34,259 nucleotides of DNA. Source: Opitutia bacterium (lineage in GTDB: Bacteria > Verrucomicrobiota > Verrucomicrobiia > Opitutales > Opitutaceae). This document shows positions 1 to 7,571 of the stretch, in pieces (position 1 is the stretch's first letter; every line of letters begins with the position of its first letter). The stretch lies in contig CANHJG010000045.1 of NCBI GenBank assembly GCA_947461205.1, forward strand, positions 1 to 34,259. The letters run 5' to 3'. The notes under the pieces are model-generated. The model did not search any database. It saw nothing but the letters and a program-made list of their open reading frames with translations, and was not told where the DNA came from. The translations under genes were made by a program, and so were the position numbers.

Positions 1-190
1 CAACTACTACGAAGAGCCAATTCTGATCAGTAACGACGTCTTTCGCCGCCTCAATCTCGGCGGCGCCACCTACACCGCGGCCGGCAAGATCGCCCCGACC
101 TTCAACTCGCCCGTCCCGAACAGCAACTTCGTCCTCGAGAACGTCCAATCCCGTTGGCGCCTGCAGTTCGGCGCCAAGCTGAAATTCTAA
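1..190 (+). CDS. C-terminal end of a TonB-dependent-receptor-like outer-membrane barrel (partial)
   Basis: An open frame enters from the left edge (first full codon at base 2) and stops with TAA at 188-190, leaving about 62 residues. The last residues, WRLQFGAKLKF, alternate polar and hydrophobic side chains and end in Phe. This is the usual signature of the final beta strand of an outer-membrane beta barrel recognised by the BAM machinery. The preceding Asn/Tyr/Phe-rich sequence, with a short segment of the type NSNFVLENVQSRWRLQFG, is typical of the closing strands of TonB-dependent receptors. The gene is cut by the window edge, so the plug domain and TonB box cannot be seen and the substrate is unknown. 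It is followed by a strong terminator, so it is a separate transcription unit from the sugar operon downstream. Confidence 0.7.
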   Translation, partial: NYYEEPILISNDVFRRLNLGGATYTAAGKIAPTFNSPVPNSNFVLENVQSRWRLQFGAKLKF

Positions 191-234
191 CCGGAAGCCG
201 GGCGACCCGCCCGGAGCTTCCCCTCGGTGCCCAC

Positions 235-265
235 CGCCACGCCCACCCGGGCGTGGCGTTTTTTT
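235..265 (+). terminator. Rho-independent terminator after the barrel gene
   Basis: A perfect 10-bp stem (235-244 cgccacgccc pairing with 249-258 gggcgtggcg) encloses a 4-base loop and runs straight into seven T residues (259-265). It lies 45 bases after the TAA of the upstream gene. This is the clearest intrinsic terminator in the window. Confidence 0.93.
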
Positions 266-378
266 CCCACCCTGGTCCTCGCAGGGAGCTCCGCCACGCG
301 ACCATCCAGCGGCCGGGCCCCTTCCCCCGGAAAAAACCCTTGTTCCCCCGTCACCGCCCCTCTTTCCTGCGTCCCTCT

Positions 379-1251
379 ATGATTTACCTGCTCGGAGGTT
401 CCGGTTACGTCGGCCAAGCTTATCAGGCGCTGCTCACCCGCAAGGGCATCCCTTTTCGCAATCTGCGCCGCGCCGACGTCGATTATACCAACCCGGCCGT
501 CCTCCGCGCCGCCCTCCTCCGCGACCGCCCCGAGTTCCTCCTCAACGCCGCCGGTTACACGGGCAAACCCAACGTCGACGCCTGCGAACTCCACAAGACC
601 GAGTGCCTCTTCGGCAACGGCGTCCTCCCCGGCCTCATCGCCCAGGCCTGCACCGACGCCGGCATCCCGTGGGGCCACGTCTCCTCCGGCTGTATCTACA
701 CCGGCTCCCGCTCCGACGGCACCGGCTTCAGCGAAACCGACACCCCGAACTTCACCTTCCGCACCAACAACTGCTCCTTCTATAGCGGCACCAAGGCCCT
801 CGGCGAAGAGGTCCTCGCCGGCACCCCCAACGTCTTCACCTGGCGGCTGCGCATCCCGTTCAACGAGGTCGAAAACCCCCGCAATTACCTCACGAAGTTG
901 ATGCGTTACCAAACCCTCCTCGCCGCCGAAAACTCCATTTCCCAGCTCGAGGAATTCGTCGCCGCTACCTTCGCCTGCTGGGAAAAACGCGTCCCTTTCG
1001 GCACCTACAACGTCACCAACCCCGGCCACATCACGACCCACGAAGTCGTCGAACACATCTTAAAGAGCGGCGTCTGCCCGAAAAACTACGTCTTCTTCAA
1101 AGACGAAACCGATTTCATGCACACCGCCGCCAAGACCCCGCGCTCCAACTGCGTGATGACCTCCGCCAAGCTCGCCTCCGTCGGCATCGTCATGACCGAG
1201 GTCCACGAAGCCGTCGCCCGCGACCTAAAAAACTGGAAAAAGGCGGCCTGA
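379..1251 (+). CDS. NRS/ER-like nucleotide-sugar 3,5-epimerase/4-reductase (RmlD-like SDR)
   Basis: 290-residue extended short-chain dehydrogenase. The Rossmann loop GGSGYVG is at residues 6-12 and the YxxxK catalytic pair is Tyr135/Lys139 (YSGTK). It shares diagnostic blocks with plant UDP-4-keto-6-deoxyglucose 3,5-epimerase/4-reductase (NRS/ER, the C-terminal half of RHM): NAAGxTGxPNVDxCExHK, SGCIY, GFxExDTPNF, NPRNxxTK, NVTNPG. In plants this single protein replaces RmlC plus RmlD. The same operon encodes RfbB and RfbA but no RmlC, so a bifunctional role making dTDP-L-rhamnose or a related deoxysugar is the favoured inference. An upstream in-frame ATG at 154 would add 75 low-complexity residues across the terminator, so the ATG at 379 was chosen. 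Alternative: a plain 4-ketosugar reductase. Confidence 0.82.
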   Translation: MIYLLGGSGYVGQAYQALLTRKGIPFRNLRRADVDYTNPAVLRAALLRDRPEFLLNAAGYTGKPNVDACELHKTECLFGNGVLPGLIAQACTDAGIPWGHVSSGCIYTGSRSDGTGFSETDTPNFTFRTNNCSFYSGTKALGEEVLAGTPNVFTWRLRIPFNEVENPRNYLTKLMRYQTLLAAENSISQLEEFVAATFACWEKRVPFGTYNVTNPGHITTHEVVEHILKSGVCPKNYVFFKDETDFMHTAAKTPRSNCVMTSAKLASVGIVMTEVHEAVARDLKNWKKAA

Positions 1252-1267
1252 GCCGTAGCGTCCTGCC

Positions 1268-1480
1268 ATGTCCACCGCCGAGCTAAAAGAAACGGCCAAC
1301 CGCCTCTCCGTCGAAGAGCGCGCCTGGATGCGCCGCTACTTGGCGTTGCTCGATCGCATCAGTGATCCGAAATTCATCGCAGAGATCACCCAACGAAACC
1401 GCGCGATGGCCGCCGGCGACATTCTCCCGCGCGACGAAGTCCTCGCAATCCACGAGAAATTAATTTCCGAAGGGCGTTGA
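1268..1480 (+). CDS. Small antitoxin-like protein
   Basis: 70 residues, charged and helical, with the pattern LSVEERAWMRRYLALLDR followed by a linker and a second helix ending LISEGR. There is no membrane segment. It lies 16 bases after the NRS/ER-like gene, and its TGA overlaps the ATG of the next gene by one base (TGATG), so the two are probably translationally coupled. The size, order (small helical protein first, RelE-like protein second) and coupling match type II toxin-antitoxin pairs. Short proteins of this kind beside RelE/ParE-like partners are known in Verrucomicrobiota and other bacteria, but I recognise the family only loosely. Third-position base use is more relaxed than in the flanking sugar genes, hinting at separate ancestry. 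Confidence 0.55.
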   Translation: MSTAELKETANRLSVEERAWMRRYLALLDRISDPKFIAEITQRNRAMAAGDILPRDEVLAIHEKLISEGR

Positions 1481-1746
1481 TGGCTCCCTATGCATGGACG
1501 CTTAACCGGCCCACCGGGAGCATTCTCAACTATCTGCCCGTTGAGCGCCGCGTCGCCTTGTTTCGGGAGTTGGACGATCTCGGAGCCCACCCTTTTCGCG
1601 ATGGTCATCTCCGCTACCTCGATTCCGATGGACGGGAAATTCGCGTCTGGGTCGTTGGCGATCTGACAATCCATTACTGGCTCGATCACGCCGTGCGCGA
1701 AGTTCGCGTCACCCAAATCGACCCGACCGATTCATTCGAATTATGA
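1480..1746 (+). CDS. RelE/ParE-like putative toxin
   Basis: 88 residues. The predicted order is one beta strand (YAWTLNR), a long helix (about residues 16-36), then three or four strands ([33 protein letters not shown]). This is the layout of the RelE/ParE fold, with the family-style phrases xLGxxPF and a C-terminal [10 protein letters not shown]. RelE-fold proteins cleave ribosome-bound mRNA or inhibit gyrase, but catalytic residues in this fold vary and I cannot assign a target. The start is the ATG at 1480 within TGATG; an in-frame TTG lies just before it. The stop overlaps the rfbB start as ATGA (1743-1746), so the pair is wedged seamlessly inside the sugar operon. It could alternatively be an inert remnant. 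Confidence 0.55.
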   Translation: MAPYAWTLNRPTGSILNYLPVERRVALFRELDDLGAHPFRDGHLRYLDSDGREIRVWVVGDLTIHYWLDHAVREVRVTQIDPTDSFEL

Positions 1747-2810
1747 ACCTCCTCGTCACCGGCGGCGCCGGCTTCATCGGCAGCAACTTCATCCGCCAGC
1801 GCCTCACCGAGGCCGGCTCCCCGCTGACGCGCCTCGTCAACCTCGACGCCCTCACCTACGCCGGCAACCCCGCCAACCTCGCCGATCTCGCCGCCGACCC
1901 GCGCTACGTTTTCGCCCACGGCGACATCGGCGACACCGCCCTCGTCACCCGCCTCCTCGCCGAACACGCGATCGACGCCATCGTCAACTTCGCCGCCGAA
2001 TCCCACGTCGACCGCTCCATCGATTCCCCCGAGCCGTTCATCCAAACCAACGTCGTCGGCACCCTCCGCCTCCTCAACTGCGCCCGCCTCTACTGGACGA
2101 AACTCCCCGCGCCCCGCAAATCCGCCTTCCGCTTCCTCCACGTCTCCACCGACGAAGTCTACGGCACCCTCTCCCTCACCGACCCCGCCTTCACCGAGGC
2201 CACGCCCTTCGCCCCCAACTCCCCCTACGCCGCCTCCAAGGCCTCCAGCGACCACCTCGTCCGCTCGTTCCAGCACACCTACCATTTCCCGACCCTCACG
2301 ACGAACTGCTCGAACAACTACGGCCCATATCACTTCCCGGAAAAACTCATCCCGCTCGTCATCCTCAACGCCCTTGAGGGAAAAAACCTCCCCGTCTATG
2401 GCGACGGCATGCAGATCCGCGACTGGCTCTACGTCGAGGACCACGCGGCCGCCATCTGGCTCGTCCTCCAAAAAGGCCGCGTCGGCGAGACCTACAACAT
2501 CGGCGGGCTGAACGAAAAACCGAACATCGAAATCGTTAACACCATCTGCGCCCTCCTCGACCAAAAGGCCCCCCGCGCCGACGGCAAACCCTACGCCGCG
2601 CAGATCACCTACGTTGCCGACCGCCCCGGTCACGACCGCCGCTACGCCATCGACTGCACGAAGCTCCAGGCCGAACTCGGCTGGGCCCCGCAGGAAAACT
2701 TCACCACCGGCATCGCGAAAACCGTCGACTGGTATCTCACCCACCGCAGCTGGGCCGCCGACATCACCGCCAAGAAATACGCCCGCGAACGCCTCGGCCA
2801 TGCCGGCTGA
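1743..2810 (+). CDS. rfbB: dTDP-glucose 4,6-dehydratase
   Basis: 355 residues, normal length for RmlB. It converts dTDP-glucose to dTDP-4-keto-6-deoxyglucose in the cytoplasm, with NAD+ as bound cofactor. The N-terminal GGAGFIG nucleotide-binding loop is at residues 7-13. The catalytic STDEVYG segment (Thr, Asp and Glu involved in dehydration) is intact, and the SDR pair is Tyr162/Lys166 (YAASK). The downstream block [15 protein letters not shown] and the late GHDRRYAID motif are hallmarks of the family. The start overlaps the stop of the RelE-like gene (ATGA), implying coupled translation. Together with rfbA and the NRS/ER-like gene it supplies an activated 6-deoxysugar for the glycosyltransferases downstream. 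Confidence 0.97.
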   Translation: MNLLVTGGAGFIGSNFIRQRLTEAGSPLTRLVNLDALTYAGNPANLADLAADPRYVFAHGDIGDTALVTRLLAEHAIDAIVNFAAESHVDRSIDSPEPFIQTNVVGTLRLLNCARLYWTKLPAPRKSAFRFLHVSTDEVYGTLSLTDPAFTEATPFAPNSPYAASKASSDHLVRSFQHTYHFPTLTTNCSNNYGPYHFPEKLIPLVILNALEGKNLPVYGDGMQIRDWLYVEDHAAAIWLVLQKGRVGETYNIGGLNEKPNIEIVNTICALLDQKAPRADGKPYAAQITYVADRPGHDRRYAIDCTKLQAELGWAPQENFTTGIAKTVDWYLTHRSWAADITAKKYARERLGHAG

Positions 2811-2849
2811 ACGCCGGCAGTTTAAGCAATAAGTTTAAGTCGAAGCATC

Positions 2850-3206
2850 ATGGAGTCTGCCGACGAGTCCTTCGAGAAGCTTGAGGTTTGGCGCCGTTCG
2901 CACGGGTTGAGCATTGAGGTCTATCGCCTCCTCGCCGACTGCCGCGACTGGGGCTTCAAGGATCAGATCACCCGCTCGGCGAACAGCATTTCCGACAACA
3001 TCGCTGAGGGCGCAGAGCGCACCAGCAAAGCTGAGTTCAAGCAGTTCCTCGGCTACGCCAAAGGCTCCGCTGGAGAAACCCGCTCGCAGATGCTCCGGGC
3101 GATCGCGCTATCTTACGTTGCCTCGGACACTGGGCGCGTCCTCGTGGCCGAACTCCGCGAAATCTCCCGCATGATCCACGGCCTCATCAAATCCCTCGAC
3201 CGCTAA
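2850..3206 (+). CDS. Four-helix-bundle protein (S23/IVP family)
   Basis: 118 residues with the family signature: KLEVWRRSHGLSIEVYRL, a conserved ITRSANSISDNIAEGAER segment at about residues 45-65, then FKQFLGYAKGSAGETRSQM. These small pentameric helical bundles were first known from intervening sequences in 23S rRNA genes, but chromosomal copies near polysaccharide and mobile loci are common. Their molecular role is unsettled; some bind nucleic acid, as the Avd accessory protein of diversity-generating retroelements does. No rRNA or reverse transcriptase is present here. It lies 39 bases after rfbB and 12 bases before rfbA, and its codons use more G and T at third positions than those two genes, which suggests insertion into the operon. 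Confidence 0.88.
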   Translation: MESADESFEKLEVWRRSHGLSIEVYRLLADCRDWGFKDQITRSANSISDNIAEGAERTSKAEFKQFLGYAKGSAGETRSQMLRAIALSYVASDTGRVLVAELREISRMIHGLIKSLDR

Positions 3207-3218
3207 AGACTCCCTCCG

Positions 3219-4145
3219 ATGCCTTCTCTTCCACTTCAACTTCCCACTTCAACTGGCGCGTCCTCTCGTCGCGGAATCATTCTCGCCGGAGGTTCGGGCA
3301 CGCGCCTCTGGCCCCTCACCATCGCTGTCTCCAAACAGCTGATGCCCGTCTACGACAAGCCGATGATCTACTATCCGCTGTCGGTCCTCATGCTCGCCGG
3401 CATCCGCGAGATCCTCGTCATCTCCACCCCCACCGACCTCCCCCTTTTCCGAAAACTCCTCGGCGACGGCACCAACCTCGGCCTCACACTCTCCTACGCC
3501 GAGCAGCCCAGTCCCGACGGCCTCGCCCAGGCCTTCCACATCGCCGGTGACACCGGCTTCCTGACCGGCGCCGAACCCTCCGCGCTCGTCCTCGGCGACA
3601 ACCTCTTTTACGGACACGACTTCACCCGCTGCCTCGAGGCCGCCGGCGCCCGCACCCAGGGTGCCACCATCTTCGGCTACCACGTCTCCGACCCCACGAG
3701 CTACGGCGTCGTCGAGTTCGCCCCTGACGGACGTGTCCTTTCCCTCGAGGAAAAACCCGCGCAACCGAAATCCAACTACGCCATCCCCGGCATCTATTTC
3801 TACGACGCCGACGTCGTCAAAATCTCCCGCACGCTGCAGCCCTCCAAACGCGGCGAACTCGAGATCACCGACCTCAACCGCCTCTACCTCGATGCCGGCA
3901 AACTCCGCGTCGAACTCCTCGGCCGCGGCACCGCTTGGCTCGACACCGGCACCCACGACTCCCTCCTCGAAGCCGCCCAGTTCGTCTCCGTCATCGAAAA
4001 CCGCCAAGGCCTGAAGATCGCCTGCCTCGAGGAAATCGCCTTCCGCAAGGGCTGGATCGACCGCGCGGGCCTCGACGCCAACATCACCCGCCTCGGCAAA
4101 TCCTCCTACGGCGCCTACCTCCGCCGCCTCGCCGCCGAAGCCTAA
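3219..4145 (+). CDS. rfbA: Glucose-1-phosphate thymidylyltransferase
   Basis: 308 residues. It makes dTDP-glucose from dTTP and glucose-1-phosphate, the entry step of dTDP-deoxysugar synthesis. The nucleotidyltransferase signature [13 protein letters not shown] is at residues 22-34, with Lys39 following in SKQLMP. The metal-binding Asp is Asp127 in LGDNLFYG, and the EEKP, GIYFYD and TAWLDTGTH motifs are all present. The first 17 or so residues (Ser/Thr/Pro-rich) extend beyond the usual start, where most homologues begin with Met-Lys-Gly-Ile. No later ATG lies before the signature, so the ATG at 3219 is kept, though a non-ATG start nearer the motif is possible. It sits between the four-helix-bundle gene and the GT2 gene in one operon. 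Confidence 0.96.
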   Translation: MPSLPLQLPTSTGASSRRGIILAGGSGTRLWPLTIAVSKQLMPVYDKPMIYYPLSVLMLAGIREILVISTPTDLPLFRKLLGDGTNLGLTLSYAEQPSPDGLAQAFHIAGDTGFLTGAEPSALVLGDNLFYGHDFTRCLEAAGARTQGATIFGYHVSDPTSYGVVEFAPDGRVLSLEEKPAQPKSNYAIPGIYFYDADVVKISRTLQPSKRGELEITDLNRLYLDAGKLRVELLGRGTAWLDTGTHDSLLEAAQFVSVIENRQGLKIACLEEIAFRKGWIDRAGLDANITRLGKSSYGAYLRRLAAEA

Positions 4146-4220
4146 GCCAGCCGCCGATCGGCCGGTGGTTCGGGATCCTCGCTTTACCCCGCCCGCCCCA
4201 CCGCCCACGCTCCCCCCCGC

Positions 4221-5171
4221 GTGCAGGTCAGCTTCATCATTCCCCTCTTCAACAACCTCGCGCTCACCCGCGCCTGCGTGGCGAGCCTGCAGGCCACGCT
4301 CCCCGCCGGCCTCCCCCACGAAATCGTCCTCGTCGACGACGGCAGCACCGACGACACCCGTTCCTGGCTCGCGACCCTGACCCCGCCCTTTCGCGTCGTC
4401 CTGAACGATCGCAACCTCGGTTACGCCGCCGCCAATAACCGCGCCGTCGCGATCGCCCGCGGCGACTTCCTCGCCCTCCTCAACAACGATCTCGTCCTCC
4501 TCCCCCGCTGGCTCGATCCCATGCTCGGCGCCCATCGCTCGCTCGCCGACCGCGCCGGCCTCATCGGCAACATCCAGCTCGATGCCCGCACCGGCGTCAT
4601 CGACCACACCGGCATCATCATCAATCAACAGGGCAAACCCGTCCACGACCGCGCCCTGCCCTCGGCCTTTTCCCGCTTCCGCTCCACCGTCCGCCCCGTT
4701 CCCGCCGTCACCGGCGCCTGCGTGCTCGTCGAACGCGCCCTCTGGCAGCACCTCGGCGGCTTCGACGAGGGCTACGTCAACGGCGGCGAAGACGTCGACC
4801 TCTGCTTTCGCGCCCGCGCCCTCGGCCGCCTCAACGCCGTCGCCCTCACCAGCATCGTCCGCCACCACGTCAGCGCCTCCGTCGGCCGCAAACTCCGCGA
4901 CGAAGAAAACTCCTACCGCCTCGCCCGCCGCTGGCGCCACGAGTTGGCGACCGACGCCGGCGCGATCCATACATGGTGCCGCGACCATTACGAAAAAATC
5001 CTTCCCGAACCCCGCTACCAGGACCGCGACCTCGCCCTCCGCACCTTTCTCTTCTTGCACGGCTTCACCCGCACCCCGCCGCCCGAGGCCCTCGGCGCCC
5101 TCGCCGCCGCCCTCGCCCGCGAATTCGCCCGCTGGGAAAAAATGTTCCCGCCCGGCCCCGCCAACTCCTGA
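4221..5171 (+). CDS. Family 2 glycosyltransferase, rhamnosyltransferase-like
   Basis: 316 residues, GT-A fold. The N-terminal nucleotide-binding strand ends in VDDGSTDD (Asp39/Asp40). The NND motif at residues 88-90 replaces a classical DxD, as in O-antigen rhamnosyl- and galactofuranosyl-transferases of this family. A later GGFDEGY followed by GGEDVDLCFRAR gives the ED acceptor-site signature. There is no membrane segment, so it is cytoplasmic or peripheral. The GTG at 4221 is the start that leaves the first beta strand (VSFIIPLFN) directly at the N-terminus. It is the last gene of the dTDP-sugar operon, 75 bases after rfbA, so transfer of the deoxysugar made by its neighbours is a reasonable inference. 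The acceptor is unknown. Confidence 0.9.
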   Translation: MQVSFIIPLFNNLALTRACVASLQATLPAGLPHEIVLVDDGSTDDTRSWLATLTPPFRVVLNDRNLGYAAANNRAVAIARGDFLALLNNDLVLLPRWLDPMLGAHRSLADRAGLIGNIQLDARTGVIDHTGIIINQQGKPVHDRALPSAFSRFRSTVRPVPAVTGACVLVERALWQHLGGFDEGYVNGGEDVDLCFRARALGRLNAVALTSIVRHHVSASVGRKLRDEENSYRLARRWRHELATDAGAIHTWCRDHYEKILPEPRYQDRDLALRTFLFLHGFTRTPPPEALGALAAALAREFARWEKMFPPGPANS

Positions 5172-5232
5172 AGCGCGCGTCTGCTCTCCGCTCGGCGCCG
5201 CGTCCATTCAGCCCGACGCCATTGTCCTCGAA

Positions 5233-5314
5233 CCTTCAAAAACTGAAGGGTCCCTTCGTAGGCCGCCCGCTTGCAGGCGCGTTTTCGGACGGAGCGCCAG
5301 CGCGCTGACCTACG
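5233..5314. repeat. REP-like palindromic intergenic element
   Basis: This lies in the 187-base gap between two convergent genes. It holds a 6-bp hairpin (5233-5238 ccttca with 5244-5249 tgaagg). Next comes a unit bounded by inverted ends, cgtaggcc near 5257 and gacctacg ending at 5314. Inside are two more short stems (cgcc/ggcg around 5264-5278 and agcgc/gcgct around 5293-5306). No T-run follows any stem, so it is not a standard intrinsic terminator, though it could stop both converging transcripts as structured RNA. A multi-copy repetitive element is suspected but cannot be shown from one copy. Confidence 0.45.
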
Positions 5315-5335
5315 GCTGAATCGTTACGGCGCCAC

Positions 5336-5363
5336 TCTCCGCTTTCAGCTCTCCGCTCTCAGC
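5336..5363. repeat. Short heptanucleotide array (4 units)
   Basis: Four consecutive 7-mers: tctccgc, tttcagc, tctccgc, tctcagc. They form a 14-base period repeated twice. The last unit contains the stop codon (tca on this strand) of the minus-strand glycosyltransferase gene, so the array straddles the end of that gene. The same 7-base period appears at 9835-9862 and 10674-10778. Confidence 0.6.
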
Positions 5364-6294
5364 CGCCCGAGCGGCGCACGTCCCGCACCACCGACTGCGG
5401 CCGCTGGTTCACCGCCAGAAACATCCGGCCGACATATTCGCCGATCAGCCCCAGCAGCACCAGCTGCGTACCGGAGAAAATCAGCAGCGCCGCCATCAGC
5501 CAACCCCAACCCGTCGCCGGCCCTTGGTCGATCCACCACAGCCAGGCGACCCCGGCCAGCGCCGCCATCCCTACCGCGGCAATGATCAGCCCCAGCACGG
5601 TCGCCACGCGCAGCGGCAACACGGAAAAATTGATCCACGCACTCAGCCACAGCCGCACCAACCGGCGCAACGTGTAGGTGCTCTCCCCCGCCACCCGCGC
5701 CTCGTGCCTCACGTCGATCGACCCGATGCGCTGCGTCACTTGGAGCAGTAGTCCGTCAATGTACGGATAGGGCCCTGCGTATCCGATTACCTGCTTCGCC
5801 ACAAACGCGCTCACGCAGCGAAAGCTCGAGAGATAAAAACCCGGCGGCTTGTCCAGCGCCCAGTCGGTCATGCGGTTCGTAAACCAACTCCCGAAATTGC
5901 GCCACACCGAGTGCTGCTTCACCGCGTAATGGCCAAACACGATATCGAGCCCCTCCTTTTTCGCGTGCTGCCACAACCGCACCGCTTCCGCCGGCGGATT
6001 CTGCCCGTCGTCGTCGAGATTCACCAGGTGCGCCCCCCGCGCGTTCCGCCAGCCCGTCAGCACGGCATTGTGCTCCCCAAAATTCCGCGCGTGCTCCACA
6101 TACGTGATCGGCACCCGCGCCTGCTTCACCAACGCCCGGCACACCTCCGCCGTCCCATCCGGACTCCCGTCGTTCACCAAGACGATCTCGTGCCCGCCCT
6201 CGATCTTCAACTCCTCGATCGCCCGCACCACCGCACCGATGGTCTCGGCGCTGCGATAAAGGGGTATGACAAAACTCAGTGCGGGGTCCGGCAT
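5359..6294 (-). CDS. Polyprenyl-phosphate glycosyltransferase (ArnC/GtrB/DPM1-like, GT2)
   Basis: 311 residues. A GT-A domain carries LVNDGSPDGT (residues 39-48) and LDDDGQNPP (93-101, metal/nucleotide site). It is followed by two membrane helices at about 225-255 and 264-288 and a short basic tail. This is the architecture of enzymes such as GtrB and ArnC that move a sugar from a nucleotide donor to undecaprenyl phosphate on the inner leaflet. The lipid-linked sugar is then flipped and used by GT-C enzymes in the periplasm. The neighbouring minus-strand genes include a GT-C-like protein (7572-9815), which fits as the consumer. It is the last gene of the four-gene minus-strand block, 86 bases after the epimerase-like gene. 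The sugar it carries cannot be told. Confidence 0.9.
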   Translation of the reverse strand: MPDPALSFVIPLYRSAETIGAVVRAIEELKIEGGHEIVLVNDGSPDGTAEVCRALVKQARVPITYVEHARNFGEHNAVLTGWRNARGAHLVNLDDDGQNPPAEAVRLWQHAKKEGLDIVFGHYAVKQHSVWRNFGSWFTNRMTDWALDKPPGFYLSSFRCVSAFVAKQVIGYAGPYPYIDGLLLQVTQRIGSIDVRHEARVAGESTYTLRRLVRLWLSAWINFSVLPLRVATVLGLIIAAVGMAALAGVAWLWWIDQGPATGWGWLMAALLIFSGTQLVLLGLIGEYVGRMFLAVNQRPQSVVRDVRRSGG

Positions 6295-6380
6295 CGCCCC
6301 CCATTAGTCGCCAAACCCCTCCGCGCCGCAAGAAAACCCTTCTGTCTTTTTTGTTAGCTGCGCGCCTTCGTCGGCGCCGT

Positions 6381-7382
6381 TTACACGTAGTGCTTCAGCT
6401 CCTTGCGGTAATACGCCAGCGTCCGCTTCAGCGCCGTCCGCAAATCCGTCCGCGCCCGCCACCCCAGTTTCTTCCGGATCAGCCGGTCGTCCGCATAGTA
6501 GTCCCCGATATCGATCTTCTTCCGCTCGGCCGGAAAGGTCTTCACCAAATAGTAGCCCCCGCCATTCAGCTCCACCAGCATCGCCGCGAGTCCTTCCAAC
6601 GTCACCGCCGGCGGCCCGCCCAAATTGAACACCTCCCCCACCGCCTCGTCCTTCGCCGCCGCGAGCAAAAACGCCCCCACCGCATCGTCCACGTAGGTGA
6701 AATCCCGCAGCTGCTCGCCACCCCACACTTCGATCGCCTCGCCTTCGACCAGCCGGCGGATCCACACCCCCACAAACGTCTGCCGCGCATCCTTCACCCG
6801 CATCCGCGGCCCGATCGTATTCGTCAGCCGCAACGCCGTCGCCCGGATCCCGTGCACCCGCGAATACAGCAGGTGATACGACTCCCCCGCCAGCTTGTTG
6901 ATGCCGTTCACGTCCACCGGCCGCACCGGGTGCTTCTCGTCCACCGGCAGATAATCCGGCTTTCCGTAAATCTGCCGCGTGCTCGCAAACACGATCCGCA
7001 CCGCCGGATTATGCACCCGGCACGCCTCGAGGATCGCCAGCTGCGCCCGCCCGTTGATGTCCAGATCCGTCTGCGGATCCGTCATCGAATCCATGTGGCT
7101 CGTCTGCCCCGCCAGATTGAATAAAAAATCTTGCCCCGCCACGAGCGCCGGCAGCTTCGGCCAGTCGCGCACATCCGCGACATGCACCTTCACCTGCCCC
7201 GCAAGCCCCGCTAAATTCCGCCGGTTGCCCCCATATTCGGGAATCAGCGAGTCGACGACACTCACCGTCGCCCCGAGCCGCACCAGCTCCCGCGCGAGAT
7301 TCGAGCCGATAAAGCCCAACCCACCCGTGATGAGCACGCGCTTCCCCGCATACACCCGCCGCAAATTTTTCGTCTCAGCCAT
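6381..7382 (-). CDS. NAD-dependent epimerase/dehydratase-like protein with altered YxxxK motif
   Basis: 333-residue extended SDR. The cofactor loop GGLGFIG is at residues 20-26, followed by a later Asp for NAD preference (VVDS), then LFNLAGQ, FASTRQIYG, RLTNTIGPRM and GGEQLRDFTYVDD, which define the UDP-glucose-4-epimerase/GDP-mannose-dehydratase group. The usual catalytic Tyr-x-x-x-Lys position reads Asn159-Gly-Ile-Asn-Lys163: Lys is kept, Tyr is replaced. I recall the phrase VDVNGINKxAGE as conserved in a subgroup, so this is probably not a random loss. The ATG at 7382 was chosen because the upstream extension is a Gly/Arg-rich run through non-coding-looking sequence. It sits between the ArnC-like gene and the large membrane protein, suggesting it makes a sugar nucleotide for the lipid-linked route. 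Confidence 0.86.
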   Translation of the reverse strand: MAETKNLRRVYAGKRVLITGGLGFIGSNLARELVRLGATVSVVDSLIPEYGGNRRNLAGLAGQVKVHVADVRDWPKLPALVAGQDFLFNLAGQTSHMDSMTDPQTDLDINGRAQLAILEACRVHNPAVRIVFASTRQIYGKPDYLPVDEKHPVRPVDVNGINKLAGESYHLLYSRVHGIRATALRLTNTIGPRMRVKDARQTFVGVWIRRLVEGEAIEVWGGEQLRDFTYVDDAVGAFLLAAAKDEAVGEVFNLGGPPAVTLEGLAAMLVELNGGGYYLVKTFPAERKKIDIGDYYADDRLIRKKLGWRARTDLRTALKRTLAYYRKELKHYV

Positions 7383-7458
7383 GGCCCACCAGCCAATACG
7401 CCCCCGTCCACCGCGCCACCCCAAAGTAGGGCCGGGTCTCCGACCGGCCCGGAAGATT

Positions 7459-7543
7459 TTGACCGCGGATGACGCAGATTACGCGGATCAGACCGCATCC
7501 TCTCGCTGCCTTGATCCGCGCAATCCGCGCAATCCACGGTCAA
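7459..7543. repeat. Large imperfect inverted repeat built from 9-base units
   Basis: Arms 7459-7490 and 7512-7543 (32 bases each, 21-base loop) match at 27 of 32 positions. Each arm contains three 9-base units related to cgcggattg. Four of the five mismatches become G.U pairs in RNA copied from the minus strand, but A.C mismatches in the plus-strand copy. The element therefore folds best in the direction in which the flanking genes (7572-9815 and 6381-7382, both minus) are read. It fills most of the 189-base gap between them. I see no T-run, so it is more likely a structured intergenic repeat than a terminator. Confidence 0.8.
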
Positions 7544-7571
7544 GAAATTCGACTGACGGCAAAGCCCCCCG

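Noticed and set aside
2850-3206. 23S rRNA intervening sequence or diversity-generating retroelement suggested by the S23-type gene
   Set aside because: No rRNA, reverse transcriptase or template/variable repeat is present nearby.
3249-5207. A 652-residue minus-strand open frame opposite rfbA and the GT2 gene
   Set aside because: Gly/Ala/Glu/Val-rich shadow composition with no motifs; both plus-strand genes have full family signatures.
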